Positions 53,759 to 62,116 of a stretch of DNA of 64,000 nt are shown here, piece after piece. The position numbers were made by a program, and so were the translations under genes. Where the stretch lies: positions 127,001 to 191,000 of the forward strand of contig NZ_CP005083.1 of NCBI RefSeq assembly GCF_001563265.1, read 5' to 3'. The stretch is from Sphingobium sp. TKS. GTDB lineage: Bacteria; Pseudomonadota; Alphaproteobacteria; Sphingomonadales; Sphingomonadaceae. Numbering within the stretch: position 1 is the first letter of the stretch; every line of letters begins with the position of its first letter. Under the pieces are notes generated by a model. It ran no database searches, was not told the origin of the DNA, and worked only from the letters and a program-made list of their open reading frames with translations.

Positions 53759-54363
53759 TTCGCCGCTTTCCTGAGAGCGAGGCGGACCAGAGCGTCAAGC
53801 GAGGCGTCTTCGCCCAGTTCCTCTTCGGCGGAGGCGACGGCGCTGCTGGCTTCGGCGGGCCTGAAGCCCAGATTCTGCAGCGCGGAGATTGCATCGGCGC
53901 CATGGCCGCCGGTCGGCACGACCGCAAATCCCCCGCCGACCGCGCCGGTGGGCATGGGCACTGCGCCGATCTTGTCCTTCAACTCATTGGCGATGCGCTG
54001 GGCGAGCTTGGGGCCGACGCCATTGGCCCGCGCGATCATCGCCTTGTCCCCGGTCGCCACGGCGCGATGCAATTCCGCCGGTTCGAGCGCGGAGAGGATG
54101 GCCAGCGCCACCCGCGAACCCACGCCCTGCACGCCGGTCAGCAGGCGGAACCAGTCGCGTTCCTCCGCCCGGGCGAAGCCGACGAGGCGGATCGCATCGG
54201 CCGACACCAGCATTTCGGTGTGGATCGTCACCGCCTCCCCCACCGGCCCCAGCGCGGCGAGCGTGCGGGAGGAGGCGCCGACCAGATAGCCGACCCCGCC
54301 CACATCGATGATGGCATGGTCCAGGCCGGTGCTGTCCAGCCGTCCCTTGAGTTTTGCGATCAT
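53755..54363 (-). CDS. ruvA: Holliday junction branch migration protein RuvA
   Basis: A 202-aa RuvA with an N-terminal OB fold ([19 protein letters not shown]), helix-hairpin-helix segments ([33 protein letters not shown]) and a C-terminal domain III ([18 protein letters not shown]) that contacts RuvB. It binds Holliday junctions. It is the first gene of the ruvA-ruvB pair here, with no intact neighbour on the same strand upstream. Confidence 0.98.
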   Translation of the reverse strand: MIAKLKGRLDSTGLDHAIIDVGGVGYLVGASSRTLAALGPVGEAVTIHTEMLVSADAIRLVGFARAEERDWFRLLTGVQGVGSRVALAILSALEPAELHRAVATGDKAMIARANGVGPKLAQRIANELKDKIGAVPMPTGAVGGGFAVVPTGGHGADAISALQNLGFRPAEASSAVASAEEELGEDASLDALVRLALRKAAK

Positions 54364-54501
54364 GCGCCCCGCCCTTTGGTCATGATCTGTTCCTTACGGG
54401 CCTCTCCCGCGCCGCGCCAGTCAAAAGCGATGGGGGACGGCACCATTTGCGGACCCATGCGTAGAGCAGCGGCGGGGATATGCCAAAAGGAACCGTTTTT
54501 C

Positions 54502-55077
54502 ATGTCGATGCAGGCGCCGCTGCTGGACCCCAAGGATTTCGAATATCCCGCGATCATGCTGTCGGGCATTGTCGATCACGGCATGTATCTGCATTTCCGC
54601 AACTGCCTGTCGTCGGCGCCGCAGCAGGGACTGGTGGTGGTGGAGATCGCCACCCTGGGCGGCGATCCGGAGATTGCGCGGATGATGGGGGAGGATATCC
54701 GCTTTCATTCCGACCTCTATCCAGACCGGCGGCTGGTGTTTCTGGGCAAGACGGCGGTCTATTCGGCGGGCGTGACCTTCATGGGCTTCTTCGCCGCGGA
54801 AAACCGCTATCTGGCGCGGGGAACGCGGCTGATGATCCATGAGCGGATCATCACGCGGGACATCCATCTGGAAGGACCGCTATCGACCTGCATCGCCTCG
54901 CTCAAGGCGACGCTGCATGAGATCGAGGCGTCGATCGCGATCCAGAATGAAGGCTTTGCGAACCTGATCCTGGGATCGCGGGTGTCGATGGAGGAGCTGC
55001 GGACGCGCGCGCCCGAAAACTGGTATCTGGAGGCGAATGAGGCGCAGGCGCTGGGGCTGATCGCGGCGGTGATATAA
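54502..55077 (+). CDS. ClpP-like serine protease family protein
   Basis: A 191-aa protein of the ClpP/crotonase fold. The candidate nucleophile is Ser in TAVYSAGVTFMGFF and the His in LMIHERII, matching the ClpP Ser-His order, though the usual GQAAS motif is replaced. The canonical chromosomal clpP with clpX is not nearby, so this is probably a divergent, possibly specialised or even inactive homologue. ATG 54502 or the in-frame 54508 is possible. It is divergent from ruvA. Substrate and partners are unknown. Confidence 0.8.
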   Translation: MSMQAPLLDPKDFEYPAIMLSGIVDHGMYLHFRNCLSSAPQQGLVVVEIATLGGDPEIARMMGEDIRFHSDLYPDRRLVFLGKTAVYSAGVTFMGFFAAENRYLARGTRLMIHERIITRDIHLEGPLSTCIASLKATLHEIEASIAIQNEGFANLILGSRVSMEELRTRAPENWYLEANEAQALGLIAAVI

Positions 55078-55101
55078 AGCGGCTTGTGCGGGGCGCCGAT
55101 T

Positions 55102-55746
55102 ATGCCTTTGATGCGCGGCATGATCCGGTCGCAAATCTTCCCCTGGCGTTATGGCATGTTCCTGACCCTGCTGGCGAGCATGGCGCCGTTCGGGTTCCTG
55201 CTGCCCTGGCATGAGGCGGTGATGGCGGGATTCGACGTCGCGGCGCTGGCGTTCATTCTGTCCGCATGGCCATTGTTCGACGCCGATCCGGATTCGATGC
55301 GGCGCAAGGCGGCGGACAATGACGCGAACCGGCAATTGATGCTGCTGCTGACCGCGATCGTTTCGGTGGTGATCCTGATCGCCGTGGGTGTCGCGGTCAG
55401 CCAGCATGGCGGGCCGAAGGGGCCAGTGATTGCGTTGCTGCTGGGGACGCTGGCGCTGGCCTGGCTGTTTTCCAACCTCGTCTATGCGATGCACTATGCG
55501 CATATCTTCTATCTGGCCGGCGAAAAGGGCGGGGATAGCGGCGGGCTGGATTTCCCCGATACGCGGGAGCCGGGCTATTGGGATTTCCTCTATTTCGCCT
55601 TCACGCTGGGGATGACGTTCCAGACGTCCGACGTGGCGGTGACGAATCGGGGGATGCGGCAGACGGCGCTGTTCCATTGTCTGGCGGCGTTCGTGTTCAA
55701 CCTGGGGATATTGGCGTTCACGATCAATGTGCTCGGAGGGGGGTAA
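55102..55746 (+). CDS. DUF1345 membrane protein
   Basis: An integral membrane protein of about 214 aa with five to six hydrophobic segments (FLTLLASMAPFGFLLPW; VVILIAVGVAVS; VIALLLGTLALAWLF; AAFVFNLGILAFTINVL) and the DUF1345 middle motif around YWDFLYFAFTLGMTFQTSDV. Open from TTG 55084; ATG 55102 chosen. It follows the ClpP-like gene by 25 bp. DUF1345 has no established reaction. Confidence 0.88.
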   Translation: MPLMRGMIRSQIFPWRYGMFLTLLASMAPFGFLLPWHEAVMAGFDVAALAFILSAWPLFDADPDSMRRKAADNDANRQLMLLLTAIVSVVILIAVGVAVSQHGGPKGPVIALLLGTLALAWLFSNLVYAMHYAHIFYLAGEKGGDSGGLDFPDTREPGYWDFLYFAFTLGMTFQTSDVAVTNRGMRQTALFHCLAAFVFNLGILAFTINVLGGG

Positions 55747-56016
55747 TCGGGGGCACCGGAAGAGGGTTTTGGCCAATTGCTGACGCGTGATATCCGTTCG
55801 GGCTGAGCCCTTCGTCTGCCTGCCAAGGCAGGCGCTCAGGATAAACTTGCCTTCGGCAAGTCGAAGCCCTCAGCCGAGCGGAGCGAGGCTCCCATGCTTC
55901 GCCTTCGCTCAGCAGAGCCCTTCGACAAGCTCAGGGCAAACGGAAACGGAAGGTCCACCTTCCACCCCAATCCGGACCTTCGGGGGTTGTTTACCAATTT
56001 TCGCTAACGCGGCGGC
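55747..56016. repeat. REP-like inverted repeats
   Basis: About 270 bp without a gene. It contains the stem GCCTGCC-AA-GGCAGGC around 55815-55833 and CCTTCGACAAGCTCAGG at 55920-55936, a sequence frequently dispersed in sphingomonad genomes. A partial copy (GGCTTCGACAAGCTTTGG) is near 59684-59701. Confidence 0.6.
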
Positions 56017-57318
56017 ATGAGCGACAATGCCGATCCCTGTCCGAAATCCGCCGTCAGCCACGGCGTCGGCATAGCCGGGCTGGTGGGATTGGGGCTTTGG
56101 ACGCTGGTGGCGCGGCATTATGGGATGAATGGGCCGAATGCGGGCTTTGCCGCCGTGGCGGCCTGTGGCGTGCCGATGGTGCTGTGGTCGCTGCTGGTCG
56201 ACAAGGTGCATCGGCGCGCATCGACCGGGATCGACTGGACCGCGCCGGCGCGGCCCTGGCGGTCGGTGCTGGACGTCAGCATCGTCAAGATCGCGGGATT
56301 GTGGGCGACATGGCTCGCCATCGCGGTCTTTTATTGCGTTGCCCGTTGGTATTGGAGCGGGGATTACCGCTTTTCCATGGATCTGTTCAGGGGGGCGGCG
56401 CCCTGGTTGCTGGCGGCGTCGGCGCCTTATGTGATCTGGCTGGACCGGCGGCTGGTCGAGCCCAAGGATGCGAGTTACGCCTTCGGCCAATGGGTGATCG
56501 GTGGGGCGGCGGGGGTGCCGGATCGCGTCGAGGTCGCCCATCATGCGCGGGCCTGGGCGGTGAAGGGCTTTTTCCTGGCCTTCATGCTGTCGATCGTGCC
56601 GGGCAATTTCGCCAGCGTGGTGGAATGGCGGATCGAGGACGCCTTCAGCCATCCGGTGGCTTTGGCCGGGTTCCTGATCGCAGTCATGTTCATGATCGAC
56701 GTCTGTATGGCGACCGTGGGCTATTTGCTGACGTTGAAGCCGCTGGATTCGCATATCCGCACGGCCAATCCGCTGCTGGCCGGGTGGGTGGCGGCGCTGA
56801 TCTGCTACCCCCCCTTCGTGCTGATGGGGAATGGCGGGCCGCTCGATTATCATGCGGGCGGGGCGGAGTGGGATGTCTGGACGCAGGGGCATGGCGTCTT
56901 GCAATGGATTCTGGGCGGATGGTTGGTGTTGCTGACCGCTGTCTATGCCTGGGCGACGGTGGCTTTCGGGTTGCGCTTTTCCAACCTGACGCATCGGGGG
57001 ATTTTGACGCACGGCCCTTATCGCTGGACGCGGCATCCGGCCTATCTGTCGAAAAATCTCTTCTGGTGGTTTTCCGCGCTGCCGTTTCTGAGCGTGTCGG
57101 GAAGTTTGACCGATGTCGTGCGGAACTCGGCGCTGCTGGCGGTGACCAATGCGGTCTATTTTTGGCGCGCGAAGACCGAGGAGGCGCATCTGCGGGCGGA
57201 TGCGGAGTATCGGGCCTATAGTGACTGGATGGAACGGAACGGCGCGGTGCCGCGGTTTTTTGCCTGGGTCGTGGGGCGGAAGGTTCGGCAGGGAGGCGGG
57301 GTTCAGCCTGCGGAGTGA
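56017..57318 (+). CDS. Integral membrane protein with C-terminal isoprenylcysteine methyltransferase-like domain
   Basis: A 433-aa polytopic membrane protein. Several hydrophobic helices precede a C-terminal segment with THGPYRWTRHPAYLSKNLFWW and EEAHLRADAEYRAYSDW, the SAM-binding pattern of ICMT/PEMT-type integral membrane methyltransferases. It may methylate a lipid or small isoprenoid, but the acceptor is unknown. It converges on gshA across a strong terminator. Confidence 0.8.
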   Translation: MSDNADPCPKSAVSHGVGIAGLVGLGLWTLVARHYGMNGPNAGFAAVAACGVPMVLWSLLVDKVHRRASTGIDWTAPARPWRSVLDVSIVKIAGLWATWLAIAVFYCVARWYWSGDYRFSMDLFRGAAPWLLAASAPYVIWLDRRLVEPKDASYAFGQWVIGGAAGVPDRVEVAHHARAWAVKGFFLAFMLSIVPGNFASVVEWRIEDAFSHPVALAGFLIAVMFMIDVCMATVGYLLTLKPLDSHIRTANPLLAGWVAALICYPPFVLMGNGGPLDYHAGGAEWDVWTQGHGVLQWILGGWLVLLTAVYAWATVAFGLRFSNLTHRGILTHGPYRWTRHPAYLSKNLFWWFSALPFLSVSGSLTDVVRNSALLAVTNAVYFWRAKTEEAHLRADAEYRAYSDWMERNGAVPRFFAWVVGRKVRQGGGVQPAE

Positions 57319-57348
57319 GCGTTACGCAACACCCTCATTCATAAGGCG

Positions 57349-57383
57349 TTTTATCCTTCTCCCATCAAGGGAGAAGGATAAAA
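57349..57383. terminator. Bidirectional terminator between convergent genes
   Basis: TTTTATCCTTCTCCC and its complement GGGAGAAGGATAAAA form a perfect 15-bp stem with a 5-nt loop and A/T runs at both outer ends. It sits between the membrane protein stop (57318) and the gshA stop (57387). Confidence 0.88.
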
Positions 57384-57386
57384 TCG

Positions 57387-58760
57387 TCAGAAGCTTTCTT
57401 CGGCGTAGATTTTGCTGAGGTCGCCTTGCCATTCGCCATGATAGCGGGCGAGCAGGCGTTCGGCGTGGGTCTGGCCCGACGCCACGATCTCGTCCAGCGG
57501 GGCGAGATAGCCGGTTTCGTTGTCGCCTGAGGCATTGAGCCGGGCGCGGGCGGAAAGGCCGCTACGGGCGATGTTGAGGACTTCGCCTGCTATGTCGCGC
57601 AGCTTGCGCCCGCCTGCGATGGGGGCGTCGAGGGCCAGTTTCGGCACGGAATCGCGCAGAACCTGCCGTTCCTCCATGCTCCAGTCCTTGACCAGATCCC
57701 AGGCAGCGTCGAGCGCGCCTTCATCATAGAGCAGGCCGACCCACAAAGCGGGCAGCGCGCAGATGCGGTTCCAGGGGCCGCCGTCCGCGCCGCGCATTTC
57801 GAGGAAGCTCTTCATCCGCACTTCGGGGAAGGCGGTGGAGAGATGGTCTTCCCAATCCTTCTCCGTCGGCTTTTCGCCGGGAAGGACGGCCAGCTTGCCT
57901 TCAAGGAAATCGCGGAAGCTGTGGCCCGCGGCGTCGATATAGCCGCCGTCGCGATAGACGAAATACATCGGCACATCGAGCGCATAGTCGGCATAGCGTT
58001 CATAGCCGAAGCCGTCCTCGAACACGAAGGGCAGCATGCCGGTGCGGCCGGGGTCGGTGTCCGACCAGATATGGCTGCGGTAGGAGAGGAAGCCGTTGGG
58101 CCGCCCTTCCGTGAAGGGGGAGTTGGCGAACAGCGCGGTCGCCAGCGGCTGGAGGGCCAGGGAGACGCGGAACTTCTTCACCATGTCCGCCTCGCTGCCA
58201 TAGTCGAGGTTGGTCTGGATGGTGCAGGTGCGCAGCATCATGTCGAGGCCCATCGACCCCACGCGCGGCATGTGGCGCAGCATGATGTCGTAGCGGCCCT
58301 TGGGCATGATGGGCAGCTCTTCGCGCGTCTTGTCCGGCCACATGCCCAGGCCCAGGAAACCCAGGCCCAGCATGTCGCCCACATATTTCACCTGTTCCAG
58401 ATGGCGGCTGGTTTCCGCGCAGGTCTGGTGCAGATTTTCCAGCGGCGCGCCCGACAGTTCGAGCTGCCCCGCCGGTTCCAGGCTGATCGTGCCGTCGGTG
58501 CCGGAAAGGGCGATGATATTCTCGCCCTCGAACACCGGATTCCAGCCATAGCGGGTGAGCCCGATCAGCAGCGTGTGGATGCCGCCCCGCTCGTCATAGC
58601 TGGGGGCGTGATGATCCTTGCGGCTATAGACGAATTTCTCATGCTCGGTGCCGATGCGCCAGCGATCCTTGGGCTTGGCGCCCTTGGCGAAGGCCGCGAT
58701 CAACTGGTCGCGGCTCTCGATGATGGGATCGTCGCCCCCTGAGTCTGTTCTGGTGCTCAT
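57387..58760 (-). CDS. gshA: Glutamate-cysteine ligase (plant/alphaproteobacterial type)
   Basis: A protein of about 457 aa with the segments of class III glutamate-cysteine ligase: RIGTEHEKFVYS (Glu metal ligands), SLEPAGQLELSGAPLEN, PKGRYDIMLRHMP and YEERGGIHT-like YDERGGIHT. It joins Glu and Cys, the first step of glutathione synthesis. ATG 58760 (GGCGGGGC just upstream) was chosen over 58793. The glyoxalase genes nearby use its product. Confidence 0.95.
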   Translation of the reverse strand: MSTRTDSGGDDPIIESRDQLIAAFAKGAKPKDRWRIGTEHEKFVYSRKDHHAPSYDERGGIHTLLIGLTRYGWNPVFEGENIIALSGTDGTISLEPAGQLELSGAPLENLHQTCAETSRHLEQVKYVGDMLGLGFLGLGMWPDKTREELPIMPKGRYDIMLRHMPRVGSMGLDMMLRTCTIQTNLDYGSEADMVKKFRVSLALQPLATALFANSPFTEGRPNGFLSYRSHIWSDTDPGRTGMLPFVFEDGFGYERYADYALDVPMYFVYRDGGYIDAAGHSFRDFLEGKLAVLPGEKPTEKDWEDHLSTAFPEVRMKSFLEMRGADGGPWNRICALPALWVGLLYDEGALDAAWDLVKDWSMEERQVLRDSVPKLALDAPIAGGRKLRDIAGEVLNIARSGLSARARLNASGDNETGYLAPLDEIVASGQTHAERLLARYHGEWQGDLSKIYAEESF

Positions 58761-58871
58761 GCCCCGCCTTAATCTATCCCCCGGTTGCGGCAAAGGCGCA
58801 ACGTTCGGCGCTCAAATAGGCTGCGTTGATGACGGCTTCAATCCCATTGCGGAATGAAACCCGAAAGCAGG

Positions 58872-59618
58872 TCATTTCCAGTCGCCGTTTATCGTCATCC
58901 AGGCCGTGGTCGCGGCGATGGCGGCGGTTTCGGCGCGCAGGATGCGGGGGCCAAGCGAAACGGGCACGGATTTGGGGTGGGCGCGGATCGCATCGCGTTC
59001 GGCGGGGTCGAAGCCGCCTTCGGGGCCGATCAGGAAAGCGGCGGGGCCGGCATGGGCTTTCAGCGTATCCGCCAGCGGTTCGCCGCCGGTTTCGTCCGCG
59101 AAGAACAGCCAGCGGTCGCCGGGCCAATCCCTGAGCAGCGCGTCGAGCTTTGTCATTTCATGGAGGTCGGGGAGGGCGGTGCGCCCGCATTGTTCGGCGG
59201 CCTCGACCAGATGGGCGTGGAGGCGGTCGAGGTTCAGCTTGTCCACCACGGCGCGGCGGGTGAGCACGGGTTGCAGCCGCGCCACGCCCAGTTCGCAGGC
59301 CTTTTCCGCGATCAGGTCGATGCGGCCCTTCTTGATCGGCGCGCAGCAGAGCCAGAAATCAGGGACGGCTTCGGGTGGCCTGGTCTGGCTGATGACCTCC
59401 AGCACCAGGTCTCGTTTGCGGATGTCGCGGGCTTTCGCCGCCCATTCGCCCGAGCGGCCGTCGAACAGCAGGACGATATCGTCCGCCTTCACCCGCATCA
59501 CGCTGATGAGATAATGGGCCGGATTGCCGTCGACCGGCACGGCGACGCCCTCGCCCAACGGGGTCTCTACGTGGAGGCGCGGGGCGCTTTGTGGCGGCCA
59601 GGCGGGGGTTGCGGTCAT
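58872..59618 (-). CDS. rsmE: 16S rRNA (uracil1498-N3)-methyltransferase
   Basis: A 248-aa SPOUT methyltransferase. It has a PUA-like N-terminus (RLHVETPLGEGVAVPVDG), QCGRTALPDLHEM, and the knotted C-terminal FLIGPEGGFDPAERDAI and ILRAETAAIAATT, which bind SAM. It methylates U1498 of 16S rRNA. ATG 59618 was chosen; a longer open frame reaches 60179 in antisense to ubiA and is not real. It is divergent from ubiA. Confidence 0.95.
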   Translation of the reverse strand: MTATPAWPPQSAPRLHVETPLGEGVAVPVDGNPAHYLISVMRVKADDIVLLFDGRSGEWAAKARDIRKRDLVLEVISQTRPPEAVPDFWLCCAPIKKGRIDLIAEKACELGVARLQPVLTRRAVVDKLNLDRLHAHLVEAAEQCGRTALPDLHEMTKLDALLRDWPGDRWLFFADETGGEPLADTLKAHAGPAAFLIGPEGGFDPAERDAIRAHPKSVPVSLGPRILRAETAAIAATTAWMTINGDWK

Positions 59619-59714
59619 TTTGTCTCTTCCATTTGGGACGCGCTTGTCGGCGCGACGTTCTTCCCTAAAGAGAAGGGGAGGGCTTCGACAAGCTTTGGCC
59701 CGAACGGAGTTGGT

Positions 59715-60617
59715 GTGAATCAGACGATCGTCCCCGACAGCGAAGCGCGTGGTTTGGTTGCGCGCCTGCCCGATGTTCCGCGTGCTCTGGCCTTGCTGGC
59801 GCGGTTCGACCGGCCGATCGGCTGGTGGTTGCTGTTCTGGCCGGGCGCCTGGGCGGTGGCGTTGGCAGGGGAGGGCTGGGCGCATTGGCCGCTGATCCTG
59901 TGGTTGCTGCTGGGCAGCGTCGCCATGCGTGGGGCCGGATGCGTGTTCAACGATATCGTAGACCGCGATCTGGACCGTCAGGTGGCGCGGACGGCTTCGC
60001 GGCCTTTGGCGAGCGGGGCGGTGTCGCTGAAGACCGCCTGGGCCTGGCTGTCGGCGCTCTGTCTGGTCGGGCTGGTGGTGCTGCTGCAACTGCATCTTCA
60101 TGCGCAGCTCGTGGCGCTTGGGTCGCTGGCGCTGGTGGCGGCCTATCCCTTCATGAAGCGGATTAGCGGATGGCCGCAAATATGGCTGGGGCTGGTCTTT
60201 TCCTGGGCCGCGCTGGTCGGGTGGACCGAGGTGGCGGGGACTCTCACCGTACCGGGACTATTGCTCTATGGCGGCTGCATCTTCTGGGTGGTGGGCTACG
60301 ACACCATCTATGCGTTGCAGGACCGGGAGGATGACGCGCTGATCGGCATCGGATCGAGCGCCCTGTCGATGGGCAGCCATGTGCGGGGGGGGGTGACGCT
60401 TTGCTATGCGCTGGCCTTGGCGTTGTGGGGGAGTGCGATCTGGCAGGTCCGGCCGCAGGGGCTGGCGTTGCTGGCGCTGCTGCCGATGGCGGCGCATCTG
60501 GGCTGGCAGGTGGCGACTTTGAAGGAGGATGGCGTCGATCCCCTGGCGAAATTCCGGTCCAATCGCTTTGCCGGGCTGCTGATGTTCCTTGGCTGCCTGG
60601 TGGTAGGCAGCGCATGA
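59715..60617 (+). CDS. ubiA: 4-hydroxybenzoate polyprenyltransferase
   Basis: A 300-aa membrane prenyltransferase with two acidic motifs, NDIVDRDLDRQVA and YALQDREDD, and about eight or nine transmembrane helices. It attaches the polyprenyl tail to 4-hydroxybenzoate in ubiquinone synthesis. GTG 59715 is preceded by a GGAG site and gives a normal N-terminus; the frame is open far upstream. It overlaps the PLD gene by four bases (ATGA). Confidence 0.95.
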   Translation: MNQTIVPDSEARGLVARLPDVPRALALLARFDRPIGWWLLFWPGAWAVALAGEGWAHWPLILWLLLGSVAMRGAGCVFNDIVDRDLDRQVARTASRPLASGAVSLKTAWAWLSALCLVGLVVLLQLHLHAQLVALGSLALVAAYPFMKRISGWPQIWLGLVFSWAALVGWTEVAGTLTVPGLLLYGGCIFWVVGYDTIYALQDREDDALIGIGSSALSMGSHVRGGVTLCYALALALWGSAIWQVRPQGLALLALLPMAAHLGWQVATLKEDGVDPLAKFRSNRFAGLLMFLGCLVVGSA

Positions 60618-62071
60618 GCGCCCCCCGGCCGGGAGAGGATTGCTGGCGCATCGAGCGCGCCTCGAAGGCGAGCGTGATCGTCGATGCGGATGCCTATTTC
60701 CGCCACGCCCGCGCGGCGATGATGAAGGCGAAGAAGCGGATCATGCTGATCGGCTGGGACTTCGACGCCGCGATCAGCCTGATTCGTGAGGATGAGGCGG
60801 CCGATGGCGCGCCCGTGGTCATCGGGGATTTCATAAGCTGGCTGGTGGAACGGACGCCGGAGCTGGAAATCTTCCTGCTGCGCTGGGACGTGGGGGCGAT
60901 GAAGTCGATGGTGCGGCCGTCGAACCTGTTCACCACCGTCCGGTGGATGGCCAATTCGCGCATCACCGTGAAGCTGGACAGCCATCATCCGACGGCGGCT
61001 TCGCATCATCAGAAGATCGTGGTGATCGACGATTGCTTCGCCTTTTGTGGCGGGATCGACATGACGGCGGACCGCTGGGACACGCGGCATCACCGCGACG
61101 ACGATCCGGGACGGCGGCATCCGGACGGGTCGGCCTATGGGCCGTGGCATGATGCGACGACGGCCTTGCAGGGGCCGGTCGCGGCGGCGCTGGGTGACCA
61201 TGCGCGGGCGCGGTGGAAAGGCGCGGGCGGCGAGGAACTCGCGCCGGTCGAGGGCGTGGAGGATTGTTGGCCCGATGCGCTGCCGGTGCAGTTCGAGGAT
61301 GTCGACGTCGCCATTTCCCGCTCCGCCCCGGAGATGGAGGATCAGGAGCCGCTCTTCGAGATCGAGCGGCTATATGTGAACCAGATCGCGTCGGCCCGAC
61401 GATATATTTACGCGGAGAGTCAGTATTTCGCGTCCCGCCGTATTGCCGAGGCGATCGCGGCACGGCTGGGCGAGGAAGACGGGCCGGAAATCGTCATCGT
61501 GAACCCCGATCAGGCCGATGGCTGGCTGGAGCAGCAGGCGATGGACACGGCGCGAGCGCGGCTGTTCGAGGCGTTGAAGGCGCGGGATGCATATGGGCGC
61601 TTCCGGCTCTACCATCCTTTCACCGCGCGAGGGGAGCCGATCTATGTCCATGCCAAGGTGCTGATCGTCGATGATCGGGTGCTGCGGGTCGGGTCGTCCA
61701 ATATGAACAACCGCTCGATGCGGCTGGATACCGAATGCGACGTGACGATCGATGCGGCGCTGCCGGCCAATGCGGGGCGGGAGGATGCGATCCGGGGGAT
61801 TCGCGACGATCTTGTAGCCGAGCATCTGGATTTGCCGGTCGAGCGGGTGGCGGCGGTGATTGCCGAGCGCGGCTTGATTGCGGCGATCGAGCAGTTGCGG
61901 GACAAGGCGGGGCGGACCTTGCGGCCCTATGTGACGCCGGATCTGAGCGATGTACAGGCATGGCTGGCGGACAATGAGGTGCTGGACCCCGAGGGACCGG
62001 GCGAGATGTTGGAGCCGATTGCCGAGAGGGGATTATTCCGGCGGATGCGCGGATGGATGGAGCGCGGGTAA
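60614..62071 (+). CDS. Phospholipase D-family protein (cardiolipin synthase-like)
   Basis: A protein of about 485 aa with two HKD-type motifs. The first is HHQKIVVIDDCFAFCGGID and the second HAKVLIVDDRVLRVGSSNMNNRS. It probably acts on phospholipids as a phospholipase or transphosphatidylase, but distinction from cardiolipin synthase is not possible here. ATG 60614 overlaps the ubiA stop. No N-terminal transmembrane helices are seen, so it is less like classical Cls. Confidence 0.92.
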   Translation: MSAPRPGEDCWRIERASKASVIVDADAYFRHARAAMMKAKKRIMLIGWDFDAAISLIREDEAADGAPVVIGDFISWLVERTPELEIFLLRWDVGAMKSMVRPSNLFTTVRWMANSRITVKLDSHHPTAASHHQKIVVIDDCFAFCGGIDMTADRWDTRHHRDDDPGRRHPDGSAYGPWHDATTALQGPVAAALGDHARARWKGAGGEELAPVEGVEDCWPDALPVQFEDVDVAISRSAPEMEDQEPLFEIERLYVNQIASARRYIYAESQYFASRRIAEAIAARLGEEDGPEIVIVNPDQADGWLEQQAMDTARARLFEALKARDAYGRFRLYHPFTARGEPIYVHAKVLIVDDRVLRVGSSNMNNRSMRLDTECDVTIDAALPANAGREDAIRGIRDDLVAEHLDLPVERVAAVIAERGLIAAIEQLRDKAGRTLRPYVTPDLSDVQAWLADNEVLDPEGPGEMLEPIAERGLFRRMRGWMERG

Positions 62072-62088
62072 ACCGGATAATGGTGGGT

Positions 62089-62107
62089 GCTCCTGCGAAG
62101 GCAGGAG
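62089..62107. repeat. Copy of the GCTCCTGCGAAGGCAGGAGC hairpin
   Basis: CTCCTGCGAAGGCAGGAGC here repeats the element seen twice in the 52410-52738 intergenic region. It falls between the PLD gene and the smc stop, and could serve as a terminator hairpin for both. Confidence 0.6.
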
Positions 62108-62116
62108 CACGTAGCT

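Noticed and set aside
52649..54289. 546-aa open frame antisense to ruvB and ruvA
   Set aside because: RuvA and RuvB are unambiguous; the antisense frame is a shadow.
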